This document shows positions 1 through 12,709 of a stretch of DNA of 42,532 nt, piece after piece (positions within the stretch are counted from its first letter, which is position 1; each line of letters begins with the position of its first letter). The DNA lies in contig NW_019773796.1 of the NCBI RefSeq assembly GCF_001039355.2, positions 3,789 through 46,320 of the forward strand, read 5' to 3'. Origin of the DNA: Lingula anatina (Eukaryota > Brachiopoda > Lingulata > Lingulida > Lingulidae). The translations under genes were made by a program, and so were the position numbers. The notes beneath the pieces were generated by a model. The model worked only from the letters and a program-made list of their open reading frames with translations, was not told where the DNA came from and searched no databases.

Positions 1-140
1 CCTAGTGGTGCTCATTGCAATGCACCCTTGTCTAAAAATGGCAAAATTAAATGTTGATTATCTACCCTACGGAAGGAAATATGGGAAAATTTCTACAGAC
101 GGCTGCCCGAAAGTCATATGTGGCGGTTTCAAATATGCCC

Positions 141-180
141 TTGGATTTGACCTTTGACCTTCATTTCAAGGTCAAAGGGG
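141..180. promoter_or_regulatory. Direct and inverted nuclear-receptor-like half-sites
   Basis: TGACCTTTGACCT (148-160) is a perfect DR1 on the complementary strand (AGGTCA, one spacer, AGGTCA). It is followed by an inverted AAGGTCAAAG, so TTTGACCTT and AAGGTCAAA form arms around a 6-nt loop. It may be only part of the repeat family seen at 1118-1815. Function unproven. Confidence 0.35.
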
Positions 181-199
181 CAAAATTTAAAAAAAAAAA

Positions 200-1117
200 C
201 GAATTTTTTAACGAAAAAAAAGTTATTTGCGCTGATATTTAGAAACTACTCATACTTAACCAATACAATTACTGGAAAGTGTTACCCTTAGGGGCATCTT
301 TCATCTCCGTGCATTTGGGGTCAATCGGTGCATTTTCACGGGAGTAGCGGCCATAAGATACCGAAAGTGAAACCGTTAATGCTAGAGACCCATTCTTTTT
401 TGCATTTTGTAGAACATGTAAAGCCCAACACTGAAGGTGGTATCCGTTTATTTTTTAATTCTATACGGTTTATGAGTTTTTTTTATTGACATCACAAAAC
501 AAAACATACGTTTTTCACACTAAACACGTATTACAACATATATGCAACAGACACAAACTAGCATACAGTAGTCTCATTGGACGTTAACAGCACAAGGGAG
601 TGACAGAATACGTTGCACAAAATAACAGAAGTAATAGTATATAATATACATAACACAAACTGATTAACATATATCGTAACATATAAACAAACAAACCAGC
701 TTATTATCATATATAAGTCACACCCGATTCTACATATTACAAACATACCATTTATAATATACCACAGTCACAATATATGTTATTATGACGATTACCGGGA
801 ATAACAGAAAGCATCACTCACTTACATAATCATACAGAACAAATAGGCGTTCTGTTTACGAGTTATGCTGTATCAAAATGTACATTGTGGTGTTGAAAGC
901 ACAATGTGCAATACAGTAATGTGTAATAAATTTTGAACCCCGGAAAAAAAGATAAGGCTTGGCGAGGCAGACAACTTCTAGTTAAAAATGACATTATTTC
1001 ATGAAATGTGAACATCTGGAACTTCTGAGCACCTCACGTTTCAAGAATTTTAACCAAAATGACATTTTCTTTATTTAAATTAATTTTTTTTTGTAGGAAA
1101 TTTATGGCACATTATTG
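200..1117. other. Region without recognisable gene
   Basis: AT-rich sequence between the half-site cluster and the tandem repeat. No exon, RNA gene or mobile element identified. Confidence 0.5.
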
Positions 1118-1815
1118 TAACTGGCAGAGATAGGTCCATAGTTATTATTAAAGTTGAATAGGAAGTCACATACTGGTGATTTAACCGTGACCTTGAAATT
1201 GACCTTTGACCTACTTTTCACCATGAACTAAACTTTACAACATTTTAGTCCTTTATATCTCAAAAAACTGGCTAAGAAATGCCCATAGTTACTATTGAAA
1301 TTAAATAGGAAGTCACATACTGGCAATCCAACTGTGACCTTAAAAATGACCTTTGGCCTACTTTTCACCATGAACTGAACTTTGCAACTTTTTTAATGCT
1401 TATACTTTCAAAACTGGCAATGATACGCCCATAGTTACTATTGAATTTATATTAGAGGCAATTTACTGTGGCCTTAAAATTGACCTTTGACCTACTTTTC
1501 AATATGAACTGAACTTTGCAAATTTTTGTTCCCTTTTATCTCCAAAACTGGCAGAGATAGGTCCATAATTTCTATTGAACTTGAATAGGAAGTAATACAC
1601 TGGCAATCTAACTGTGACCTTGAAATTGACCTTTATGATGAACTGCTTTTTGCATGTTTTCTGGCCTTTAAGTCTGCAAAATTGGCAAAGAAATGCCCAT
1701 AGTTACTATTGATCTTGAATAGAAATGCATGGTATTGAAATTGAACTTTGACCTACATTTTCACCATGAACTGATCTTTGCATATTTCCTTGCCCCTCAT
1801 ATCTTCAAGACTAAC
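1118..1815 (+). repeat. Diverged tandem repeat, about 5 units of 130-147 bp
   Basis: Units begin near 1122, 1269, 1406, 1550 and 1683 with GGCA/GGCT-agA(a/t)a-cCCATAGTTACTATTG. Each then carries gaataggaagtca, a tgaccttgaaattgacct block, catgaactgaactttgca and a tail ending in caaaact. Unit length varies by small indels. Exact DR1 motifs occur at 1200-1212 and 1481-1493. Confidence 0.85.
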
Positions 1816-2300
1816 AGAGATGTGCCTGGTGTTACCCCTAGGTTTTCTCTCTGAAAACACATTTCAAGGAAAACCAATAGGCCTTTTGTCTAGAGAATCA
1901 CAGGATTTGTAGAAAAATGCAGGTCAATTCGAAAATCTGCTTGATTGTACCATTTTCATTTATATTTTTTGCATATTAAGAGAACTCTTGTTGATTGTAT
2001 TTTATACGGCTTGTCAAGCACAAGACTGGTGGTGGTGTTCCTTTTTTTTTTTTTTTTTTTGGGGGGGGGGTCTATACGAATGCGCTTACTCTAGCTGGTG
2101 GTACAATATCCAGAGGCGGTATCGCCTCTCTGATCCACTAGTTTTTTTTTTTTTTTTTTTTTAGATATTAGTGTATTAAAAGTAAATAATCTGAGAGCAA
2201 ATATTCCCCTTCTGCTGTTTAATTTACCACCCGGGTCCCCACGCGCCTTTAAACCCCATCCTTGTAAAAAGGTGTTCTGTAAATAATTACGTCAGCTATA

Positions 2301-2582
2301 ACCAGTGGCGGATTTGGGGGCTCTCCGGGGGTCCTGCCCCTTCCTTCCATATTCTATTAAAAACGCAACAAAAAAAGAAACTTCTAGCCAAATCATATTA
2401 CAGAACCGTACCTAATGGCGACATTTGCCCTCCAAATCACCAATTTTTTGCTGGGCCTTTGAGTGTGCCCCGAAGGTGACGCCAAAGGGGTGGGGGTCGG
2501 CCTCGCAATCCAAGGCTCGCCGATCTCTAAAAAAAACCGAACCCACTCCCCCTCAAAAAACTCTGGATCCGCCCCTGGTGAT
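2301..2582. mobile_element. Short TIR element (MITE)
   Basis: Ends are CCAGTGGCGGAT at the left and the complement of CCAGGGGCGGAT at the right, about 280 bp apart, with a relatively GC-rich, poorly coding interior. Terminal inverted repeats with one mismatch, small size and no transposase suggest a non-autonomous DNA element. No clear target-site duplication was seen. Confidence 0.65.
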
Positions 2583-2599
2583 AATTGGCATGGATGACG

Positions 2600-3325
2600 A
2601 CAACATAGTAAAATACAACCTGGTGCCAGTGCTATTTTTTCTTTAGTTTATGGGGCTATGGGCTTTTATAACGATTTTTCATCATATGCATTTGGGGCCT
2701 GTCTCGCCTATTAACTGATAAATCAAAACAGTAAGATTCCTTGGCAGCAGAGCGTAGGTCTTATTGTTTTTGATTAAAAAAGGCGTTACAACTATATCGT
2801 AGCTGTTCGGGTTTTTAATCAGAGACAAAATTCTACACACATAAAAAAGTGCTGCTGTCACGATATCAGCTCAAATAAGCTAATTCTCTCCGGTGTAATT
2901 TTAATGTGACAGCATTATATTATAATATGGCAATGATTACTTGTAGATTATCCAGATAAGAAATAATTCCTAACCTACAGATCTAACCACCTTAACAATG
3001 ACTGAGAAAATTTTAGATCAATTTTTCAGATCTTTTTATTCTCTATCCCATGCCTCATTGACTAATTATACATATTACAGAGTAACATTGATTCATATTG
3101 TACAGACGGCTCAGCAAAAAAAAAAATGTACATTTAGTACTGGCCGTCAGCAGCCGAAGAGTTTTCTCAGACCATATGGCCCCGTATTTGTAGTCAATGG
3201 ACATGTAGCAGATAAGTGCGCTTGAGTGCACGCACTTCAATGTAAACAGAAACCTCAAAACGCTTATTTCATTTTATTAATTTAATTTGGCACTTAAAGT
3301 TTTTTAATGATCGTGACCCAACAAG
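2600..3325. other. Region without recognisable content
   Basis: Between the MITE and the left arm of the inverted duplication. Short frames only; no splice-supported exon, RNA gene or repeat identified. Confidence 0.5.
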
Positions 3326-4506
3326 TATACAATGAGAAAAAAATTGGAGTCATTTGACTCTCCAGTCAGCACCAGTCCAGCACCCCTTGACTTTCATGGA
3401 GTTAATTTGACTTCAATATTAGGGTCAAATTACCCCAGGACCAGAGTCTTAAGGCTCTTTTATAAGAGGTCAATCACCCCTTGGCTCTAGTGAAGCCTAT
3501 CCGACTCTTAAATCAGAGTCAAACTACAAGGGGGTCAGAGTCTGGTTGACCCTTTTCAGCGACTCTTTTCCCGCACACTGGACAGTACGCCTCGTTTCAG
3601 TACGTATGATGGCGGTGAGCAGACGGTGTGGATGGAACAGTTTTCATCGTCCTTTGTGAGCATTTACATTACTTTATGTGATATGTTGGTAAACACGTCA
3701 TGTTTCCAGTTTGTTTTCAGGTTGTACCCGCCAACGCATGTCACTGGGGAGGTATGCTCACTCAGTGGTATATTTGCTATGTCATGCTATCTATTTCCAG
3801 TTTTACAAACTGTTTGTTATTGCTGTTTCAATACCACATGCGTTCATTCTTTGTGTATGTAACATTAGAATCACATGTAGGTCATTTTGAGTTTTAGTGA
3901 AAACTGGTAACTTAATGATAATGCATCAGTTTAGTGGTTGCGGGTTCACCGCGTCTTTGTACGTGGATTTGTTCTGTATTTCATCAGATTTTTTTTCTCT
4001 TTAATGTTTTCAGATGGGGTCAGGTGTGTAGGCCTTTTGGTTATACGACACTTCCGGCCTTCCTTGTTTAGCAAGTTTGAATCAAGAAGATTTGCATATA
4101 AGAGAAAAATGAGTTTATTTTTCAATTTTGGATCATTTGAAAATTTTGAAATAAATTTCAGAAATAAATTTGTTCATTTACTTTTAATTTGATGTGTTAT
4201 TTTTCATATCAGAGTGAAATTTTACTGCCTGGGGCCAGTTTTACATGCCCTCCCCTCTGCTGCATTTTAGTGCTTATTTTGGCTGACTGGCGGCAGCACC
4301 TAAAGGGTCATGTCATGTCACTGGCAAGCTATGCCATTAATGTACCCTGATTTTTTAATATTGTTTAGGCCTTGAGTAGAAGTATTTAAACCTGAAGTGT
4401 TGTGTTTGTTGATGCATGGGAAATATTTTAAGAGAATTAAACGTTACAATGGAAGTGAATGGGATTTTTAATAGTGGTTTGTAACCTTTTGTATCTTCCC
4501 TATCAG

Positions 4507-4712
4507 ATGCGGTCAAGTATGTACGCCTTTCGTGTCTACCCTATCAGTGGAAAGAGCATTACCATCTTCTGGTTAAAGCGGAAACTGAATTTGAGGAAGA
4601 CCCAGTGGCATCTCCGGTTATTACATATTCGGAGAACTTCATGGAGGCCACCTACTCTGTAAAGACTGAGCATGTGGTAGTTGAGAGTTCTAAGTCTTTA
4701 ATTAAAATTACA
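4507..4712 (+). CDS. Exon-like open frame in left arm of the inverted duplication (unrecognised protein)
   Basis: After the acceptor ttccctatcag an open frame of about 68 codons reads AVKYVRLSCLPYQWKEHYHL and later PVITYSENFMEATYS. It ends at a possible donor either after TACTCT (GTAAAG) or at ACAG|GTCTAT. The matching segment in the right arm is open in the same frame, with mostly amino-acid-changing differences. I recognise no domain. It could be an exon of a duplicated gene, a relict of one, or part of a mobile element. Confidence 0.4.
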
Positions 4713-6249
4713 GGTCTATTATTGGAGACATATTTCGTTTTTAATCTAGTTTATCCTACAAACATAAGTGCAACACTGGCATTCATCTAAAAAGTTCTTG
4801 TTGACCACCAAGACAAGGTGAAGGTAATGTCGACATTGCACGCTTTATTTACCAGAATGCGTGTCCTTTAAAGTGACAACGGTTTGGAGGAAATTCCATG
4901 CAGTATTGACTAAGCTGTGTGCTTACGACGTCCCCCCAAAAGGTCAAAAATAGTGTTTTAATGACAATTTTTTCAACAGTTGTAAATGGTTAATTTCACA
5001 CCTTTACTTTGATTCAGATTGTGTAAGTTTGGGTATGTTTGCTCTTTGGCACTGACAGGGCCTTTAAATTGTTATTGCAATTTTAATATTTGAAAAAATC
5101 TTCTAACAAAGGTATCTTGTATATTAAGACTCCTACCCCCTTTATATAGCATGATATGCTGGAATGGTTTTGTAAAGTTTGCTACATTATTTTTTTTATT
5201 TTGGATGCGAAGATGGGGACCACCCGATTGTCCATATAATATCACGCCATAGAAAAATAGTATTGTACTAGTAATTTTACTGTCAGTAGTACGGCATTAT
5301 GACACCACTAACCTTGTAATAAGTATACAGAATAATGATAATTAGGAATTGGGTGTTCTCAGCCGGGCAGTTTGCTAAATAAATTATTGTAGATAAAAAT
5401 GCAGTTTGAGCAATAAGACGAATATATCTTATGAATCTTATATTATTGTTATATAATGTTGTTGCTGTCTGCTGTCGCAGTTTTAAGTAGGCCACCAGAA
5501 AATATCGCTCGATACCGCGTGACAATGCAGTGTCAGAGAGGGCTCCATCAGTTAAAATCTCTTAGGTTATTTTAACAAAAAAACCAAACGTTTAGGGAAA
5601 AAACACTGGACTAACTTTGAATGTAGTAATGGGCTCGTTGACCATTGGGAAGTACGGGAAAATTGCCGTTTACTGCAGGAAAATCCAATTTGTGGCCAAA
5701 AAGAAGAGTTATTATGACTTTAAGAAAAAAAATCACTTAAAAAACACAATGTTGCAAACTGTACAAAACCATTTCAGCATAGCATGCGATTTAAAGGGGA
5801 TAGGAGTAAACTTAATATACAAAATACCTTTGTTAAAAGATTGTTTCAAACATAAAATATATATACAAATACATTTCAAATGACTTGTCAGTGCAAAAGG
5901 GCAAACATACCCAAACTTTCCTAAATTTCACACAATTTGAATCAAAGTAAAAGTATGAAATTTACCATCTGCAACTGTTGAAAAATTTGTCAACATAACA
6001 CTAATTTTGACCTTTTTTCGGGGATGTCATAAACACATATCTTAGTCAATACGGAATTTTCCCCAAACTGCTGTCACTTAAAAGGCCATGTATTCTAGAA
6101 AGTGTGCAATTTCGGCATTACCTTCACCTTGTCTTGGTGGTCAACAAAAACCTTTTTGGATGAATGTCAGTGCTGCGCTTATTTTTGTAGAATAAATTTA
6201 AACTAGATTAAAAACGAAATATGTCACCAATAATAGGTCTGTAATTTCA

Positions 6250-6450
6250 ACAAATGATTTAGAACTCTCTATGACCACGTGTTCAGCCCTTACAGAGTAG
6301 GTGGCTTCCATGAAGTTCTCCGAATATGTAATAACCGGAGATGCCACTGGTTTTCCCTCAAATACTGTTTTCTCTTTAACCAGAAGATGGTAATGCTCTT
6401 TCCACTGATAGGGTAGACACGAAAGGCGTACATACTTGACCGCATCTGAA
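6250..6450 (-). CDS. Exon-like open frame in right arm of the inverted duplication (unrecognised protein)
   Basis: Mirror copy of the frame at 4507-4712, following the acceptor atttttcag. It shares AVKYVRLSCLPYQWKEHYHL but differs afterwards (for example KEKTVFEGK against KAETEFEED), and keeps a possible donor TACTCT|GTAAGG. The GT of the later donor seen in the left arm is AC here. Coding status is uncertain. Confidence 0.4.
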
Positions 6451-7535
6451 AAATATTAAAGAGAAAAGTCCTGATGAAATACAGAAAAAAAAAACAACAT
6501 ACAAAAATGCTGTAAATCCTCAACCACTGAAGTGATGCATTATCATAAGTTACCAATTTTCACTAAAACTCAAAATGACCTACATGTGATTGTAATGTTA
6601 CATATACAAAGAATGAACGCATGTGGTATTGAAACAGCGATAACAAACAGTTTGTAAAACTGGAAATAGATAGCATGACATAGCAAATATACCACTGAGT
6701 GAGCATACCTCCCCAGTGACATGCGTTTGCGGGTCAAACCTACAACCTGAAAACAAAACGTGTCGACCTGTTTTACATAAAGGCTGAGGGCAACTGAAAG
6801 CCCGGGCCAGTAATAAGTGCACCAGATATGCATGCAGAAACACACAGAAAAACACGTGCCCATGCATAGAACTAACAGTTGGTCAATAACGTAATGTAAA
6901 TACTTACAAAGGACGATGATCACAGGTCTATCCACCATCACCTGTACTGAAATGAGGCTTACTGTCCAGCGAGCGAAAAGAGTCGGTGAAAAGGGTCAGC
7001 CAGACTCTGGCCTCCGGTAATTTTACTGATTTTAGAATCAGATTGGCTCCATGAGAGCCAAGGGGTGATTGACTTTGATAAGAGAGTCTAAAGACTCTGG
7101 TCGTGTGGTAATTTGACACTAAAATAGGAGTCAAATTGACTCCATGGGGGTCAAGGAGTGTTCCAATTTTATTCTCATTGTAATTTTTAATCACACCATC
7201 TTAAAAGACCTGAACTTAGATTTGAGATAGTTTCATCGTATGTACCCCGGTAAATATGTGTGGCAGCTCTTCCGTTGTTGCAGGTGTCTACATAATGTGC
7301 AGATTTGTAATAATAGTCCTGTAATAGTTCTGCATGTAAATATACTTGGGATTGAAGTCGTACTGTAGATTACGTTGAGATTGAAGATATCGTTTGTATG
7401 ATCGTTTCTTTTAATTTTCATGTTTACAGTTTTCTGTATTTTCACAATAAAGGCTTTGTCACCAAATGTAAACTGTATGTTTTATCTCCATGATCCTTAG
7501 TCAAAATTACGCATGTAATAAAGTTAGATTTATGT

Positions 7536-8377
7536 TTACACACCAGGAAAAAAGTATATTTTTCTTCTGGCGTTGTGATTTACGTTGCAGATTTGGCACG
7601 TCTTCTCATCTCTTGTCACTAGATCGTTCACCTAAAAATTAAGAGGTACATTTTCAATATACTGAAGACACTACGAAACTTAACATTGTAGTTAAGAGGA
7701 GCATGAGAGAGAGGATGCGTGCATGTGCATCGGTGTGTATGTGTGTGAGAGAGAGAGAGAGAGAGGGAGAGAGAAATTAACAAGTGACAGATACATTACA
7801 TACCTACCACACAATAGCTTTTCAAATAAAGGTTTATGATATGGGGCATATTTCTCGTGCAAATTTAGTTTATACTACTCACTTTATATATCATATCCCC
7901 TAAAGCCATATCAGCAGCGTGGTCAGCTAAAACTTTGACCAAGCACTGGATAAAGATTGTCCCTTCATGGATGTTGCGGTATGAAACGTAGCCTGCAAAA
8001 TATTATGTAATCTGCCTTGTTTAACGACGGGAAAACATATGCATCTATGCACGCTACTTCTCTAAAATTGTGGACCAAACCCCCTTATTTACAGTTCTGA
8101 CTTCTACCGTTTAATGAAAAACATTTACTTCAAGTCAATGTGATGAAGATAAAGGAAAACTGTCTTTTGCCAGTATATTATTATTCTATAGCCTTGGTGA
8201 TTAACCCACCTGGATTACATGATGTCACGGTGAAAATATCTGAACAGGAAGGATCCGTGATACTGGTGCGTTCGGGAGCTGAAATTAAAAGCATACACAT
8301 AATTATTGTGAATGTGTTTGTAATTTGATATTTATGCATCAGTTCCTTGTCAGTCTGCATGTAACTTAATATCCACA

Positions 8378-8421
<44 letters not shown>

Positions 8422-9373
8422 CCTCTGTTAATTTATCCCAAAAAATTTCAGCCCTATTGGGCCTCTTCGGGGTTTATAAGTGCTACCAGCGGTATGTTTA
8501 AGTGGAAGTGATAATAACGTCATAGCTGTGGCGTCACAATCACATTTGGATAAACAATAAACTGTTGCATACAAGTGCATAATAAGAAGTTGGGATATTT
8601 TACAGTGGTTTTGTTTTTTTATATATCTTGGCGTGCCATTCACGAAAAACGACTTCATGGCATCGCTGTTTAACCGCCGCTTCAGGATCGCAACCTGCTT
8701 GCCCAACTCTGTGAAGTTAAGTGCACTTTACCCTGATAATTTTGTGTTAAATGTAACATTTTCTTAACTTTATGAATGCAAAGCAAAATACTTTGTATAT
8801 TCTAAGCGGAAAGCGTGCACACAAGAGAACATTTCATGACATCGCTGTTTAACCCCCGATTGAGGATTGCAGCGTGCTTTCCTAACTCTTTGTATACTCT
8901 TTTCCAATAATTTTTGTATGTGTTTAATGTTACATTTTCCACAATTTATGAATGTTAAGCAAAATACGATGCATATTCTAAGCGGTAGCGTGCTCACAAG
9001 ATCGGCGCCAAGTTGAAATTTTGATGCCCATGCCCCAATATCGTTACACAGTATCGAGGACATTAAGACATATAACAAATATACGAATATAGCCAATACA
9101 GACTGACAATATTTCCAAATTCCATGTGGATTATATCATCGTAACCCCGTTATGAAACAAATGTTATCCTGTCAAATTGCAACTTATTTATTAAAGGGCG
9201 CGTACATGCTCGTGTAAACGTTTCCATGTGTACTTCATTGCTTTCCTGGATGGGTACAACATCGGAACCTGTGTTTGATGTAGCAGTAACACTACTACAG
9301 CTCGACGAACTTCGTTCTTTTGAACTCTTCTCTGCCTGCGTTGGCGTTGCTGGAACGCCGACATCTTCTTCAT
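7536..9373 (-). CDS. Roco-caspase gene exons: inter-subunit linker and caspase small subunit (p10), with stop codon
   Basis: Four exons: 9373-9206, 8278-8210, 7992-7883 and 7631-7536. The first completes the Asp after QACQG and is a Ser/Thr/Glu-rich linker of about 55 residues with several Asp residues (DEEDV, GSDVV) that could be processing sites. The second and third join to give [18 protein letters not shown] and then [20 protein letters not shown], the p10 strand, the loop that forms the substrate groove and the following helix. The fourth ends in KIYFFPGV and a TAA at 7538-7536. Donors are GTGGGT and GTGAGT; the donor at 9206 (GTACGC) is the weakest in the gene and its exact position is uncertain. 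Confidence 0.86.
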
Positions 9374-12300
9374 CTGAAATTTGAGGGAGATTTTGATATT
9401 TTGATATAGTTTTTTTAAATCTAAAATTCATGTTGACAATGCAGTCTTTTTCGATCATGCCGGAAAACTATACTGTTTGTTAACATAACAAAATTATACT
9501 GTTTGTTTAGACTGGAATTGAGGGGCAGCCCCTTTCTATTTGGGAGCCAATAGCTATACTAGTTATGTTATACATTATGCTCAAAATGGTTGTCACACTT
9601 TATACATGTTTAATGTATGGATTTTGTTACAAACGTCAACTTTTTCTTGCTTGTTCAGTTGTAGTGTTGCAGATACAAAAGTTGTATCACCAGACATGAA
9701 AAAGAAAGAAAAACACGGTTATTAATATTGCACACTTCCTTTTTTCCAATATGCTTTCCTGAAGAATTAAATCTTTCCCATATAGAAGCTATTGAAACAG
9801 AAACAGCTATAATTGCAACAAATCCAAAAACTCCTCTGAAATTTCTTAATGAAGAATCTGATATAATATACATACCATTAGCAAGTTTGACCCCTCCCCC
9901 CCCCCCCTTGTACACGACAAAGACCAAATACGCAAAGGGACATGCTATTCAATAGTGCCACCAATTTTTGCGGGGTGATCCTGTTCCACTCTCGAGTAAA
10001 AACTTGTCTCACTTGTTGTAAACGTGCTTGGTATGTTTTCCTGAATATTGCGCTCGGCGTGGGATCAAATGATTTTGTAAAAAAACATTTTACGCCAATG
10101 TGTTGACGTTTTCTTCTAGAAGAACCAATTGGCTGAATCCAATGGAGCAAAAAGCACCCCTGACATGAACAGAATCGCCTACAGCGACCTCGATTTCATG
10201 TACATTTTCTTGCTAAATCTATTCTCAGGTAAGAAGACGCACTCACAGACGGCAATATCATGGGAAGAGTGGGAATCTGAATTCGCCTGTGAATACCACA
10301 TGGTTCCAATGCACGACTGTTTGGTTTCTGTTCTGTATAGCCCAGCGGTACTGATCGCGCGATGGTTACGTGTTAACTTAGGCTTCTTGTCCTTTAGCAG
10401 TGTCTGACGAGTCTTCGAATTACAGTTTGGCAGGAAGGACAAAAAAATTATGAATCCGTGATTCTGTAGGAATGACAATAGCAGATTTAGTGTGGGCTTT
10501 TCTCGCAATGTTGATGATGAAACGATCAGTACTGGCGTCAGTGACATGAAGTCGACCTGTGGGTGTGACAAGTGCGGCATTGTAGGTTGCAGCTTTCCTC
10601 TAGGGCACTCGGATTGCAGTTTGCCTTAAAACGACATTCCATTGATTCCAGCTAGCTACCTGATCCCTTTCACCAATGCCAGTTAGTCCTTGCATGATTT
10701 TATCTATAGTTTGGTGCATGTGAAATCTCATCCACGTGATATCAAGGAAAATCCCTCCCTTTCATGGCCAATTAAGCTAGTGCATCTTTTTGCATACCTC
10801 ACACACTGAACTTATCTTTAAACCTGCTCTCTCTGTTGACATTGCTAATATTTGACTTAAAAGTAATAGCAAATGGCCATTTCTTACCGCGGAAAAGAAA
10901 TAAACCAATTTTGTTTCACATAAACGTAGATTAAAAACCTAAAACTTTTTAAAACCGAAATTCTAAGGGGTGTGACAATCACTTTGAGCAGCTGTGTATG
11001 ATACATTTATAGTTATAAACAAATGAATCTCACTATTTGTAATATACAGTGTACATCTTTCAAAAGAAAATAATGAAATCAAACACGTATGAAGATGACC
11101 TAGGTAAAGCCAATACTAATTGCAGAGTATTTTCAATTCGCATAATTATATCCTTACCGCCTTGGCATGCTTGGATAAAGATCATCTTTGGTTTTCCGTC
11201 TAGTCCTTTTCCGCCACGGCTGTGAAGCTTTGGACAATGGACATTATTGAACATGGCTTTAATTTCGCCCACAGTGACCGCCTCTTCGTCCACCCCTAAT
11301 ATCTCGTCTCTACGGCCATGCGAAAGAATGACAAGCACAAAAGAGTCGTAATGTTCGTGGTCTGAAAGCTGACTCTCTTCCATCAACTTTTTGCGAATTG
11401 CCTTAAAAGAAAGTTTGAATAAGTATCAATATGCAATTGCGTGACGTCTAGTAAGGATTTCCACCTTCCAGCAATACAACAATAATTTTAAAGCTTAAAA
11501 TAAAATTATAAACGTTCACGTACTTAAAAATTCTATAAAGAACAGCAAAAGTCCAACTTTTCTGAACTGGTTAATTAATTTCCATAAGTGATGATAGGCC
11601 AAGTTTAGCCTGGTCCCTCCCTACATCATTTATAAACTTTATGAATGAAAATATTAAAGAAACAGCTATTTCATGTGTCAGTTCTTAATATAATATAACG
11701 TTTTTTATAATCAAATATTATGGCACATACAAGCGACCGACATAAATTTTGCTTCAAGTTTGGCCCACACACGTGCTCCTAATACGTATACTTGCATATC
11801 ATCACTGTAACTTTCATAATTTTTGTGTGCTCTTTTCCTTACTTTTAAGTGACCTATACATACCGATGCAACCAAATTATGGTAGGGCACAACTATGTAA
11901 TTTAGCTGTTGAAAAATCTGTTGTAGTTTCGTAAAATCGTGATAAGTGCCCGTTCGCTCTGGACTCCTCTTGAAATATTCGTTATTTATGATGACAGCCC
12001 TTCCCCTTGGGTTTGAGTCATTCTTGTATGCCTATTCCAATGTTAGGTATACAAAAAGAAGTTTCAAAATTTATATTAGCATCTCCATTAAAATGGTTTG
12101 GTTCTGGTACATACATGTTTGGGCTTAAAGGCTCGATTTTACATCACAGAACCACTTATGATTACTAAGGAAATTTCAGTCCAACGAGGGGAATCAAAAG
12201 TTTGTGAGCTGCTAAATCTATTATTTTTGAAAGCTTTTTGAGCCCTCTTTGGTAATCTTGCATACTACATCGAGTCTTTTTTTTTTTTTTTTTTTTTTTG

Positions 12301-12675
12301 CTAAAGTTACAAGTTTTATGCTTGTCATCATTATTTCCGAGTTTCTGAGTTTAACTTTATATATATATTTCTCAAATCATACAATTTTCAAGTTGGATTT
12401 ACCGTGTTGCTAGATTTAACCGTTTCCCAAAACGCCCTTGCACAGTGTTTCACGTCTACCACTTGTTTTGCAACCTCATGTAGCTGGGTTATATCCACAA
12501 TATTAACTGAGAGAGAACAAACAGGCATTAACAACTGATGTTTATTATACATCGTATGATTTCAAGAGAATCATAGTTCATACATGTGTACACTCAGTAA
12601 ATCAAACAAGCATAACCCACCCTTCCATGAGCGTGGTTTATGAAAGCATGGAACATTATATATATATAATTTCTG

Positions 12676-12709
<34 letters not shown>

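Larger units (their letters stand above)
3330..7190. repeat. Large inverted duplication (arms about 3330-5205 and 5725-7190, spacer about 500 bp)
   Basis: Sequence from 3330 to 5205 on the plus strand reappears on the minus strand from 7190 down to 5725. Outer ends share ACAATGAGAA. Shared inner landmarks include CTCACTCAGTGGTATATTTG, CGCCTTTCGTGTCTACCC, tcaacagttg..., and a pair near 5100 / 5840. Arms differ by substitutions and indels, including an extra stretch around 6750-6880 in the right arm. The arms contain exon-like open frames described separately. The spacer (5205-5725) has no recognisable content. Confidence 0.85.

Noticed and set aside
2425-2646. Pro/Lys-rich plus-strand frame as a gene
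   Set aside because: It lies mostly inside a MITE and reflects its GC-rich interior.
8640-9005. CRISPR-like array
   Set aside because: The units are long diverged tandem duplicates in a eukaryotic intron, without short repeats and unique spacers.
10179-10580. 133-codon minus-strand frame as a caspase small-subunit exon
   Set aside because: It lies inside the TIRs of a Tc1-like element and is an out-of-frame shadow of transposase remnants; the true p10 exons are at 8278-7536.
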